DNA of 64,000 nucleotides, from the NCBI RefSeq assembly GCF_003610255.1, contig NZ_RAPS01000001.1, forward strand, positions 4,588,001-4,652,000. The letters run 5' to 3'. This stretch comes from Streptomyces sp. TLI_171. Its GTDB lineage: Bacteria; Actinomycetota; Actinomycetes; Streptomycetales; Streptomycetaceae. A program made the translations under genes and the position numbers. The notes beneath the pieces were generated by a model. The model saw only the letters and a program-made list of their open reading frames with translations, searched no databases and had not been told where the DNA came from. Positions 43,755-51,805 of the stretch are shown here, in pieces (positions within the stretch are counted from its first letter, which is position 1; each line of letters opens with the position of its first letter).

Positions 43755-44615
43755 ATGACCCTCGCAAGCACCGAAGGCGCCATCGGCGCCGCCCCCGTCA
43801 CCCCGCGCCGCGGCGTCGCCGCCACCGCCCACGACTCCTGGGTGGTGGCCAAGCGCAACCTGCGCCGGATGACCCGGATCCCCGAGATCGTGGTCTTCGG
43901 CCTGATGCAGCCGGTCATGTTCGTGCTGCTGTTCTCGTACGTGATGGGCGGCGCGATCGCCATCCCCGGAGCCGCACCCAGCCACCAGACGTACATCGAG
44001 TACCTGATGGCCGGCATCTTCGCGCAGACCGTCACCTTCGCGGTCGCCGGCGCCTCGGCCGGCATCGCGGAGGACATGACCAAGGGCCTGGTCGACCGGT
44101 TCCGCTCGCTGCCGATGGCCCGCGCCGCCGTGCTCACCGGCCGCACCCTGGCCGACCTGGTGCAGACCGCGTTCACCGTGGTCGTGCTCGCCCTGGTCGC
44201 GCTGCTGGTCGGCTGGCGGATCCACGACGGCTTCCTGAACGCGCTCGCCGCGTTCGGCCTGCTGCTGCTGCTCGGCTACGCCTTCTCCTGGATCGGCGCG
44301 CTGATCGGCCTGTCGGTGCGCAGCCCCGAGGCGGCGACCTCGGCCGGTCTGATCTGGCTGTTCCCGCTGACGTTCATCTCCAACGCCTTCGTCCCGGTCA
44401 GCTCGATGCCGGGCTGGCTGCAGCCGATCGCCTACTGGAACCCGTTCTCCGCCACCGTGCAGGCCTGCCGCAGCCTGTTCGGCAACCAGATCGGCCCGGT
44501 GCCGAGCGCCTGGCCGATGCAGCACGCCGCGCTGGTCTCGGTGGTCTGGTCGCTGATCATCATGGCGCTGTTCTCCTGGCTGTCGGTGCGCAAGTACCGC
44601 CGCGCGGCCGGCTGA
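43755..44615 (+). CDS. ABC-2 exporter permease, DrrB-like
   Basis: A 286 residue membrane protein. ATG 43755 follows the ATPase stop by one base, so the pair is translationally coupled. After a ~45 residue cytoplasmic head (VVAKRNLRRMTRIPEIV) there are six hydrophobic segments, with the ABC-2 signature region near 225-245 (FPLTFISNAFVPVSSMPGWLQPI, the conserved part before the last helix). The stop lies in a TGACGG-C-CCGTCA palindrome. Confidence 0.94.
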   Translation: MTLASTEGAIGAAPVTPRRGVAATAHDSWVVAKRNLRRMTRIPEIVVFGLMQPVMFVLLFSYVMGGAIAIPGAAPSHQTYIEYLMAGIFAQTVTFAVAGASAGIAEDMTKGLVDRFRSLPMARAAVLTGRTLADLVQTAFTVVVLALVALLVGWRIHDGFLNALAAFGLLLLLGYAFSWIGALIGLSVRSPEAATSAGLIWLFPLTFISNAFVPVSSMPGWLQPIAYWNPFSATVQACRSLFGNQIGPVPSAWPMQHAALVSVVWSLIIMALFSWLSVRKYRRAAG

Positions 44616-44625
44616 CGGCCCGTCA
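44613..44625. repeat. Stop-codon palindrome
   Basis: TGACGG-C-CCGTCA, a perfect 6+1+6 inverted repeat whose first three bases are the stop codon of the permease. It is followed by a separate strong terminator. Confidence 0.6.
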
Positions 44626-44632
44626 CCGGACG

Positions 44633-44673
44633 CGCAACGGCCGCTCCCCCCACCCGGGGGAGCGGCCGTTGCG
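44633..44673. terminator. Bidirectional terminator, drrAB / greA
   Basis: A perfect 17 bp stem (arms CGCAACGGCCGCTCCCC and its complement) with a short loop between convergent genes. Confidence 0.85.
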
Positions 44674-44694
44674 TCGTGCCGGGGTGATGCTGCG

Positions 44695-45192
44695 TCAGCC
44701 GGAGAACGGCTTGGCGTCAACGATCTTGACGCCGGCCTTCTTGCCGTTCGGCAGCTCGTACTGGGCGTCCTCGCCGACCGACTTGCCGATGATGGCCTTG
44801 CCCAGCGGCGACTGCGGGGAGTAGACGTCGATGTCGCCGTCGGTCACCTCGCGGGAGGCCAGCAGGAACTCCATGGTGTCGTCCAGGTCGCCGTCGAAGG
44901 CCACCTTCACCAGCATGCCGGGGGCCACCACGCCGGAGTCGGCCGGAGCCTCGCCGACCTTCGCCCGCTCCAGCAGCTGCGACAGCTGGCGGATCCGCGC
45001 CTCGGTCTTGCCCTGCTCGTCCTTGGCCGCGTGGTACCCGGCGTTCTCCTTGAGGTCGCCCTCCTCGCGCGCGGCCTCGATCTTCTGGGCGATCTCGATG
45101 CGCCAGGGCCCGGTCAGGTGGTCAAGCTCGGCCTTGAGCTTGTTGTAGTGGTCCTGAGTGAGCCAGGTCACGTCATCGTTGGTCTGGGTCAC
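44695..45192 (-). CDS. greA: Transcription elongation factor GreA
   Basis: A 165 residue protein. GTG 45192 follows GAGGAG and starts VTQTNDDVTWLTQ. The N-terminal coiled coil ends in the acidic tip REEGDLKENAGYHAAKDEQG, whose Asp/Glu residues reach the polymerase active site to stimulate RNA cleavage in backtracked complexes. The C-terminal FKBP-like domain ends ISPQ-type VYSPQSPLGKAIIGKSVGE. No membrane segment is present. Confidence 0.96.
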   Translation of the reverse strand: MTQTNDDVTWLTQDHYNKLKAELDHLTGPWRIEIAQKIEAAREEGDLKENAGYHAAKDEQGKTEARIRQLSQLLERAKVGEAPADSGVVAPGMLVKVAFDGDLDDTMEFLLASREVTDGDIDVYSPQSPLGKAIIGKSVGEDAQYELPNGKKAGVKIVDAKPFSG

Positions 45193-45420
45193 AGGGGTGC
45201 TCCTCGTCGGTGCTGGCGCTGTCGCGAGGGTGGTTCGCGAGCAGTGGTCGATTTTCTGGGCAGATGCAAAGCAACGCCCGCTTCCGTACCGATGGGCGCG
45301 GAAGGGGCGAAACCACGAGCCTAACAAGTTCCCGGCGCAGGCGGGAGTGCTGCGGGCAGCTCGCCCGCCCCACAGCTCCGACCATGCCTCCGAAAGGGTG
45401 AGCGGGTCAAAGACCGCCCG

Positions 45421-45849
45421 TCACTCCTCCTTGTCGGGGGTGCAGCCGAGCAGCTCCGCGGTGGTGCCGCGGGCGATGGTCCGCAGCGTGACCACCTTGT
45501 CGTAGCTGCTGCCCGCGGCCGGGACCTGGAAGTCCGACTGGCCGACCACCGCGCCGTCCTCGCCCTGCGAGCGGACCGTGCACACCCCGGCGGTGCCCTC
45601 GCTCTTGCGCACCGAGAGCTGCAGCTGCACCTCGGTGTCCGACACCGTCTGGAAGGTGGGCACCGCGCCGTTCATGGTGGTCTCGCGCAGCAGGTACGAG
45701 CCGCCCAGCCAGGTGATCAGCCCCAGGAACAGCACTCCGCAGACCACCGCGGCGACCCGCAGCCTGCGGTCGGCCGCCCGGTCGTCGGTGCGGCTGTAGC
45801 GGCCGGCCGGCACGGTCGGCGGGGCTGTGGGGGTAGGGCTCTGGTCCAT
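45421..45849 (-). CDS. DUF4307 membrane protein
   Basis: A 142 residue protein from ATG 45849. A Pro/Thr-rich cytoplasmic head (~30 residues), one transmembrane helix (VAAVVCGVLFLGLITWLGG), then an extracytoplasmic beta domain (TEVQLQLSVRKSEGTAGVCTVR) with two cysteines (CTV and LGCTP), match the DUF4307 family. The gene is conserved beside mca and greA in actinobacteria. It is divergent from mca. Function unknown. Confidence 0.9.
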   Translation of the reverse strand: MDQSPTPTAPPTVPAGRYSRTDDRAADRRLRVAAVVCGVLFLGLITWLGGSYLLRETTMNGAVPTFQTVSDTEVQLQLSVRKSEGTAGVCTVRSQGEDGAVVGQSDFQVPAAGSSYDKVVTLRTIARGTTAELLGCTPDKEE

Positions 45850-46009
45850 GGTGCGGCTCGGTCCTTTCGCCGAGGGGCATTCGTCCTTCGGTGGGAATGG
45901 ACGCGCCCTTCAGTCCGTCACTATAGGAGGGGCACGTCCGCGCCAGAGGCGGCGGGGGAGCCGGCCCGACGAAGCGGACATACCACCTGTACCTGAAGGG
46001 GACCAGGCG

Positions 46010-46879
46010 TTGAGCGAGCAGTTGCGTTTGATGGCGGTGCACGCGCACCCGGACGACGAGTCCAGCAAGGGCGCCGCCACCATGGCCATGTACGTGGCCC
46101 AGGGGGTGGAGGTCCTGGTCGCCACGTGCACCGGTGGCGAGCGGGGGTCGATCCTCAACCCGAAGCTCCAGGGCGACCCGTGGGTGGAGGAGAACATCCA
46201 CGAGGTGCGCCGCAAGGAGATGGACGCCGCCCGGGAGATCCTGGGCGTCCAGCAGGCGTGGCTCGGCTACGTCGACTCCGGGCTGCCCGAGGGCGACCCG
46301 CTGCCCCCGCTGCCCGAGGGCTGCTTCGCCCTCGAGGAGGTCGAGGTCGCGGCGGGCGCGCTGGTCAAGCTGATCCGCGAGTTCCGTCCGCACGTGATCA
46401 CCACGTACGACGAGAACGGCGGCTACCCGCACCCCGACCACATCATGACCCACAAGATCACCATGGCCGCCTTCGAGGCCGCCGGGGACCCGGCGGCCTA
46501 CCCCGAGGCGGGCGAGCCCTGGCAGCCGCAGAAGCTGTACTACAACCACGGCTTCCCGATGGGCCGGATCCGCGCCCTGCACGCCTACCTCACCGACAAC
46601 GGGCACGACTCCCCGTACGGCGAGTGGATCGAGGGCTGGGAGAAGTCCGGCCGCGCCGAGCGGGAGATCACCACCCGGGTCGAGTGCGCCGACTACTTCG
46701 AGATCCGCGACAAGGCCCTGATCGCGCACGCCACCCAGATCGACCCCGACGGTCCCTGGTTCCGCGTCCCGATCGACGTCCAGCGCGAGGTCTGGCCCAC
46801 CGAGGACTACGAACTCGCCAAGTCCCTGGTCGACACCGACCTCCCCGAGGCCGACCTGTTCGCCGGCCTGCGCAAGTAA
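46010..46879 (+). CDS. mca: Mycothiol S-conjugate amidase
   Basis: A 289 residue zinc hydrolase that cleaves mycothiol S-conjugates to glucosaminyl-inositol and a mercapturic acid for export. TTG 46010 is chosen because AAGGGGA is 7 nt upstream and the family begins right there (LSEQLRLMAVHAHPDDES). The zinc ligands are in AHPDDE and in GYPHPDHIMTH. The KLYYNHGF and WIEGWEKSGRAE stretches are Mca-like rather than MshB-like. It implies a mycothiol-producing actinobacterium. Confidence 0.95.
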   Translation: MSEQLRLMAVHAHPDDESSKGAATMAMYVAQGVEVLVATCTGGERGSILNPKLQGDPWVEENIHEVRRKEMDAAREILGVQQAWLGYVDSGLPEGDPLPPLPEGCFALEEVEVAAGALVKLIREFRPHVITTYDENGGYPHPDHIMTHKITMAAFEAAGDPAAYPEAGEPWQPQKLYYNHGFPMGRIRALHAYLTDNGHDSPYGEWIEGWEKSGRAEREITTRVECADYFEIRDKALIAHATQIDPDGPWFRVPIDVQREVWPTEDYELAKSLVDTDLPEADLFAGLRK

Positions 46880-46896
46880 CCACCCCGCACCACCCC

Positions 46897-46927
46897 GGTG
46901 ACCCGGCCCGTGTAGGGCCGGGTCACC
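46897..46927 (+). terminator. Perfect 13 bp hairpin between mca and small TM gene
   Basis: GGTGACCCGGCCC and its exact complement enclose GTGTA. It is 17 bp after the mca stop and ends 8 bp before the ATG of the next gene. It may terminate mca transcripts or control translation of the small gene. Confidence 0.65.
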
Positions 46928-46935
46928 ATGGAGGA

Positions 46936-47127
46936 ATGAGCACCCCCGTGAACGTCACCCGGCTCGCCGCCGACCTCGCCCTCGACGAGACCAAGGTCAC
47001 CCCCGGCCTGCTCGGCTTCGTCGTCTTCGCCGCGCTCGGCATCGCCACCTGGTTCCTGCTGAAGTCCATGAACGCCCGCTTCAAGAAGATCGACTTCGTC
47101 GAGCAGCAGGACCAGCAGGACGACTGA
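46936..47127 (+). CDS. Small single-pass membrane protein
   Basis: A 63 residue protein from ATG 46936 (GTG 46948 is an in-frame alternative). One transmembrane helix (GLLGFVVFAALGIATWFLL) is followed by a basic patch (KSMNARFKKIDF) and an acidic/Gln end. Small proteins of this kind follow mca in many streptomycetes. The ribosome site is cramped: GGAGGA abuts the ATG, and an ATG-GAG-GAA-TGA mini-frame overlaps it. Function unknown. Confidence 0.8.
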   Translation: MSTPVNVTRLAADLALDETKVTPGLLGFVVFAALGIATWFLLKSMNARFKKIDFVEQQDQQDD

Positions 47128-47231
47128 CCTCCCGGCTCCAGCCCGTCCGGGCCCGCCGGCCGCCGATCCGCCCGACCGGTCCGTGCCCGGGTTCCTGCTG
47201 GGGCGGGGCGCGGCGTGAGAAGGTGGCGGGC

Positions 47232-49262
47232 GTGAATCGTCTCGCTGGTGCGACCTCGCCGTATTTGCTGCAGCACGCCGACAACCCGGTGGATTGGTGG
47301 CCGTGGGGGGAGGAGGCGTTCGCGGAGGCGGCTCGGCGGGGGGTGCCGGTGCTGCTGAGCGTGGGGTACGCGGCCTGTCACTGGTGCCACGTGATGGCGC
47401 ACGAGTCGTTCGAGGACGCTGGCACGGCCGAGTACCTGAACGAGCACTTCGTGGCGGTGAAGGTCGACCGCGAGGAACGGCCGGACGTCGACGCCGTGTA
47501 CATGGAGGCGGTGCAGGCGGCGACCGGGCAGGGCGGGTGGCCGATGACGGTGTTCCTGACGCCCGAGAAGGAGCCGTTCTACTTCGGGACGTACTTCCCG
47601 CCGCAGCCGCGGCACGGGATGCCCTCGTTCCGGCAGGTGCTGGAGGGCGTAGAGAAGGCCTGGACCGGGCGGCGGGCCGAGGTCGGGGAGGTCGCCGGGC
47701 GGATCACCCGCGACCTGGCCGAGCGGGCGTCGGTGTACGCGGTCGGCAGCGGGGTGGCGGAGCTCCCCGGGGAGGCCGAACTGCACCGGGCGGTCGTGGA
47801 GTTGAGCCGGGGATTCGACGAGCGGCGGGGCGGGTTCGGCGGGGCGCCGAAGTTCCCGCCGTCGATGGTGCTGGAGTTCCTGCTGCGCCACCACGCCAGG
47901 ACCGGGTCCGAGGCCGCGCTGCAGATGGTGGAGCGGACCTGCGAGGCGATGGCCCGCGGCGGGATCTACGACCAGCTGGGCGGCGGGTTCGCCCGCTACG
48001 CGGTGGACGCCACCTGGACGGTGCCCCACTTCGAGAAAATGCTGTACGACAACGCGCTGCTGCTGCGGGTGTACCTGCACCTGTGGCGCGCCACCGGCGA
48101 GCCGCGGGCGCGCCGGATCGCCCTGGAGACCGCCGACTTCCTGCTGCGCGACCTGCGCACCCCCGAGGGCGGGTTCGCCTCCGCGCTGGACGCCGACTCG
48201 CTGGACCCGGCGAGCGGGAAGACCGTCGAGGGCGCCTACTACGCCTGGACGCCCGAACAGCTGACGCAGGTGCTGGGCGAGGCGGACGCGGCGCTCGCCG
48301 TGGAGCTGTTCGACGTCACGGGGACGTTCGAGCACGGCAGTTCGGTGCTGCAACTGCCGCAGGACCCCGAGGACCTGACGGCCTATCGGGCGATCCGGGA
48401 GCGGCTGGCGCAGGCCAGGGCCGAGCGTCCCGCGCCCGCCCGGGACGACAAGGTGGTGGCCGCCTGGAACGGCCTGGCGATCGCCGCGCTCGCCGAGGCC
48501 GGCGCCCTGCTGGAGCGCCCCGACCTGATCGAGGCCGCCGAACGGGCCGCGGACCTGCTGGTCGCCGTCCACTTCACCCCCGAAGGACGGCTCCTGCGCA
48601 CCTCCCGGGACGGCCTGGCGGGCAGCAACGCCGGAGTGCTGGAGGACTACGCCGACGTCGCCGAGGGCTTCCTCGCGCTGTACGCGGTCGGCGGGGAGGC
48701 CTCCTGGCTGCAACTCGCCGGGGAACTCCTCGACCTGGTGCTGCTGCACTTCACCGACCCGGCCTCGGGCGCGCTGTACGACACCGCCGACGACGCCGAG
48801 CAGCTGATCCGCCGCCCCCAGGACCCCACCGACAACGCCGCCCCCTCCGGCTGGACCGCCGCCGCCGCGGCGCTCCTCGGCTACGCCGGGTACACCGGTT
48901 CCGCGCGCCACCGCACCGCCGCCGAACGGGCGTTGGGCATCGTCTCCACCCTCGGCGCCCGCGCCCCCCGGTTCACCGGCTGGGGCCTGGCCGCCGCCGA
49001 GGCGCTGCTCGACGGGCCCCGCGAGGTCGCCGTGGTCGGCCCGGCCGGTGACCCCGACCGGACGGCCCTGCACCTCGCCGCGCTGCGCTCCACCGCCCCC
49101 GGCGCGGTGGTCGCCGTCGGCGAACCCGGCGACACCGAGGTGCCGCTGCTCGCGGACCGCCCGCTGCTGGACGGCAAGGCCGCCGCGTACGTCTGCCGGC
49201 ACTTCGTCTGCGAGCGCCCCACCTCCGAGGTCGCCGAACTCGAGGGGCGGCTGCGCGACTGA
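47232..49262 (+). CDS. YyaL/DUF255 thioredoxin-fold protein
   Basis: A 676 residue protein. GTG 47232 is preferred (AGAAGG 8 nt upstream) over GTG 47223. The N-terminal thioredoxin-like domain reads NRLAGATSPYLLQHADNPVD with the CxxC-type motif CHWCHVMAHESF. The remainder is an alpha/alpha six-barrel similar to N-acylglucosamine 2-epimerase or glycosidase folds (GGIYDQLGGGFARYAVD, VPHFEKMLYDNALL). It matches the widespread YyaL/spermatogenesis-associated protein 20 family of unknown function. Cytoplasmic; no signal peptide. Confidence 0.93.
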   Translation: MNRLAGATSPYLLQHADNPVDWWPWGEEAFAEAARRGVPVLLSVGYAACHWCHVMAHESFEDAGTAEYLNEHFVAVKVDREERPDVDAVYMEAVQAATGQGGWPMTVFLTPEKEPFYFGTYFPPQPRHGMPSFRQVLEGVEKAWTGRRAEVGEVAGRITRDLAERASVYAVGSGVAELPGEAELHRAVVELSRGFDERRGGFGGAPKFPPSMVLEFLLRHHARTGSEAALQMVERTCEAMARGGIYDQLGGGFARYAVDATWTVPHFEKMLYDNALLLRVYLHLWRATGEPRARRIALETADFLLRDLRTPEGGFASALDADSLDPASGKTVEGAYYAWTPEQLTQVLGEADAALAVELFDVTGTFEHGSSVLQLPQDPEDLTAYRAIRERLAQARAERPAPARDDKVVAAWNGLAIAALAEAGALLERPDLIEAAERAADLLVAVHFTPEGRLLRTSRDGLAGSNAGVLEDYADVAEGFLALYAVGGEASWLQLAGELLDLVLLHFTDPASGALYDTADDAEQLIRRPQDPTDNAAPSGWTAAAAALLGYAGYTGSARHRTAAERALGIVSTLGARAPRFTGWGLAAAEALLDGPREVAVVGPAGDPDRTALHLAALRSTAPGAVVAVGEPGDTEVPLLADRPLLDGKAAAYVCRHFVCERPTSEVAELEGRLRD

Positions 49263-49318
49263 CCGAACACCCGGTCAAAAACGGTGGCCGGCGCGCGGAC
49301 CGCGGGGGAGGATGCGGC

Positions 49319-50173
49319 ATGGGCTGGACACTGACCACATCACCGGACGAATTCCGCACCGCAGCGGGCGAGTTCCTCGCGGCCGACCCCGTCGGGAACA
49401 CCGTGCTGCTCACCGTCCTGGAGCGCCTCGCGCGGGACGGGCTGCACGTCAACGGCGACGAGCCGCCCCAGTTCGGCTGGTGGCGCGCGCCCGGCGGGGC
49501 CGTCGCGGGCGCCACCCTGCGCACCCCGCCGTACGGGCAGTGGCTCGGCCCGATGCCGGTCGCCGCCGCCGAGGAGCTCGCCCGGGAGCTGGCCGCCGTC
49601 GACGGCGACCGCCCCGCCGAGGCGGGCGGCGGACGGGACGAGGTGCTCGCCTACGCCGCCGAATGGAGCCGGATCACCGGCCTCGACTGGACCGTGCAGG
49701 CCAACGAACGGCTCTACCGGCTCGGCGAGTTGACGCCCCCTCCGGCCCCGCCGGCCGGGCGCGCCCGGCTTGCCGCCGACGCCGATCGGGAGCTCGTCGC
49801 GCAGTGGCTCGGCGAGTTCTGCGTCGAGGCCGGGGTGCGCCTGCCCGCCGACCCGCAGGCCGACGCCGACCAGCGGATCGCCGCCGGGACGCTGCTGCTC
49901 TGGGAGACCGAGGGCGCCCGCCCCGCCTGCCTCGCCGGGGCGAGTCGCACCGTCGCCGGGATGTCCCGGATCGGCCCCGTCTACACCCCGCCCGCCCACC
50001 GCGGCCACGGCTACGCGAGCGCGCTGACCGCCGCGGCCTCCGCCCACGCACGGGCCGGCGGCGCGGACGAGGTGCTGCTGTACACCGACCTCGCCAACCC
50101 CACCAGCAACGCGATCTACCAGCGCATCGGCTACCGCCCGGTCGGCGACGCCGCGCACGTCGCGTTCCGCTAG
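49319..50173 (+). CDS. GNAT family N-acetyltransferase
   Basis: A 284 residue protein starting at ATG 49319 behind GGGGAGGA. The C-terminal half carries the acetyl-CoA site of the GNAT fold: VYTPPAHRGHGYASALTAA (R/QxxGxG/A variant RGHGYA), then LLYTDLANPTSNAIYQRIGYRPV. The N-terminal half is a degenerate second GNAT-like domain. The acceptor substrate is unknown. The end of the gene is convergent with a MarR gene across a 26 bp hairpin. Confidence 0.9.
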   Translation: MGWTLTTSPDEFRTAAGEFLAADPVGNTVLLTVLERLARDGLHVNGDEPPQFGWWRAPGGAVAGATLRTPPYGQWLGPMPVAAAEELARELAAVDGDRPAEAGGGRDEVLAYAAEWSRITGLDWTVQANERLYRLGELTPPPAPPAGRARLAADADRELVAQWLGEFCVEAGVRLPADPQADADQRIAAGTLLLWETEGARPACLAGASRTVAGMSRIGPVYTPPAHRGHGYASALTAAASAHARAGGADEVLLYTDLANPTSNAIYQRIGYRPVGDAAHVAFR

Positions 50174-50295
50174 AGCCTGGCCTCGAACCGCCGGCTGCCT
50201 CCCGCAGCGCCCCCGGCGGTCAGGTGCCGCAGGCGCACCCTGACCGCCGCACCGGACGCCGTGGGCCCGGGACGGGGAATCACGACGGGCCCGGG

Positions 50296-50353
50296 CGCGG
50301 GAGCTGCGAAGGGCCCCGGGGCACAGCCCCCGGGGCCCTTCGCAGCTCCCGCG
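50296..50353. terminator. Perfect 26 bp hairpin, bidirectional terminator
   Basis: 50296-50321 pairs without mismatch to 50328-50353 around the loop CACAGC. It lies between the convergent GNAT and MarR genes and is the longest perfect stem I found. Confidence 0.85.
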
Positions 50354-50359
50354 GGAGGG

Positions 50360-50893
50360 TCAGCGCGGGTGCAGGGTGCGGTAGCCGGGATGGACGCCCG
50401 GGGTCAGACCCTGCTGGGCGGCGATCCGGGCGAGGAGAGCCGTGAGCCGGGCGTGCTCCTCGGGGGTGAGGGCCTGGGTGACGTCCTGTTCGTGGGCGAG
50501 GGCGGTCTCGCGCAGCCGGCCGAGCAGGGCCAGGCCGTCCTCGGTGAGGTGCAGGGCGTAGAGGCGGCGGTCCTCCGGGTTGCGGCGGCGCTCGATCAGG
50601 CCGCGCTGCTCCAGCCCGTCCGCGAAGGGGACGAAGCGGCTCGGCGGCATGCCCAGGGCGTCGGAGAGTTCGCGCTGGCTGCGCCCCGGCGTCTGCACCA
50701 GGAGGCGGAGCAGGCCGGCCTGGGCGGGGGTGAGGTCGAGCGCGGCGATCCGTTCGGCGAAGCGCTCGGCGGCGTGGGCGCCGAGCTGGGCCAGCAGGAA
50801 GGCCGAGCCGCCGCCCGGCCGGGGCGGTCCGCCCGCCGGGGCTGCCGGGTCCTCGCCGTCCGCGTGGCCGGGCGCCTCTGGATTGATGCTCAT
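50360..50893 (-). CDS. MarR family transcriptional regulator
   Basis: A 177 residue protein from ATG 50893 (MSINPEAPGH). A disordered Ala/Pro/Gly-rich head of ~40 residues precedes the MarR fold: recognition region GRSQRELSDALGMPPSRFVPFADGLEQRGL, then the wing RRNPEDRRLYALHLTEDG. It is divergent from a six-helix membrane protein gene, and an AT-rich promoter with the palindrome TAATCATTA lies between them. A local repressor of that gene is the likely role. Confidence 0.9.
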   Translation of the reverse strand: MSINPEAPGHADGEDPAAPAGGPPRPGGGSAFLLAQLGAHAAERFAERIAALDLTPAQAGLLRLLVQTPGRSQRELSDALGMPPSRFVPFADGLEQRGLIERRRNPEDRRLYALHLTEDGLALLGRLRETALAHEQDVTQALTPEEHARLTALLARIAAQQGLTPGVHPGYRTLHPR

Positions 50894-50910
50894 GCGGACA
50901 TCGTAGCCGT

Positions 50911-50940
50911 TTGACAATCGTTCCACCGTGTAATCATTAT
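50911..50940 (+). promoter_or_regulatory. Promoter with MarR-type operator
   Basis: TTGACA (50911-50916) and CATTAT (50935-50940), 18 bp apart, read toward the membrane protein gene. The palindrome TAATCATTA (50931-50939) overlaps the -10. Binding there would block transcription. Confidence 0.55.
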
Positions 50941-50969
50941 CTTGGGTATATCGATGACCGGGAGGAACC

Positions 50970-51665
50970 ATGAGTGCCACCGCTCCGCCCAGGGCCGCAG
51001 CCGCCGGCGGCCGCCGTCCGCAGACCGGCCCGCCGCTGCTCGCACCCGCCGTCTCCGCCGCCGCGCTGACGGTCGCGTACACCGTGGTCAACCGCGCCAC
51101 CCCGCATCCGGACGCGACCGGGGCGGAGGTGCTGCGGTACGCGCAGGAACACGGCGCCGCCGCCCGGCTCGGCGCGCTGCTGCTGCTCGCCTCCGCGGTG
51201 CCGCTGGCGCTCTGCGCCGCGGTGCTCTACCGCCGGCTGCGGGCGCTCGGCATCACCGCGCCCGGCTCGGCGATCACCCTGGCGGGCGGCCTGCTGGCCG
51301 CGTCCGCACTGGGTCTGAGCGCGGCGGGCGGCTGGGCGGGCGGACGACTCACCCCCGACGCGCCGCCCGCGCTGGCCCGGGCACTGGCCGATGTGTCGTT
51401 CCTGGCGGGCGGCCCGGCGTTCGCCGCCGGGTTCGGGCTGCTCGCCGCCGGCGTCTCGGTGTCGGCCCTGCTCGCCGGCCTGCTGCCGCGCGCGCTGTGC
51501 TGGGCGGGCCTGGTGGTGGCCGCGGCCGGGATGCTCGCGCTGCTCGCCCTGGTGGCCGACGGCTTCATGTACCTCCTGCCGGTGGTCCGGTTCGGCGGAG
51601 TGGTCTGGCTGCTCTTCGTGGCCGCGCTCCTCCCGATCACCCGCCGCCGCTCGACCGAGCCCTGA
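50970..51665 (+). CDS. DUF4386-like integral membrane protein
   Basis: A 231 residue protein starting at ATG 50970 behind GGGAGGA. A short basic head is followed by six hydrophobic segments (starting LLAPAVSAAALTVAYTVV, then LLLLASAVPLALCAAVLY, and ending VVWLLFVAALLPI). The fold resembles DUF4386-type bacterial membrane proteins. It is the divergent neighbour and probable target of the MarR regulator. Transport or resistance function is possible but unproven. Confidence 0.82.
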   Translation: MSATAPPRAAAAGGRRPQTGPPLLAPAVSAAALTVAYTVVNRATPHPDATGAEVLRYAQEHGAAARLGALLLLASAVPLALCAAVLYRRLRALGITAPGSAITLAGGLLAASALGLSAAGGWAGGRLTPDAPPALARALADVSFLAGGPAFAAGFGLLAAGVSVSALLAGLLPRALCWAGLVVAAAGMLALLALVADGFMYLLPVVRFGGVVWLLFVAALLPITRRRSTEP

Positions 51666-51805
51666 CCGTCCCGACCCGGCCCGCGACCCGACCGGGCGCA
51701 GAACAACCCACCCGCCCGGCGCGAGAGGCGACCGCGCGGCGCGACCGGGAGCCGCCCGGCCGGCTGGGTGTCGAACAATCCGACAAGTAGCAGGAGTTGA
51801 TCGTC

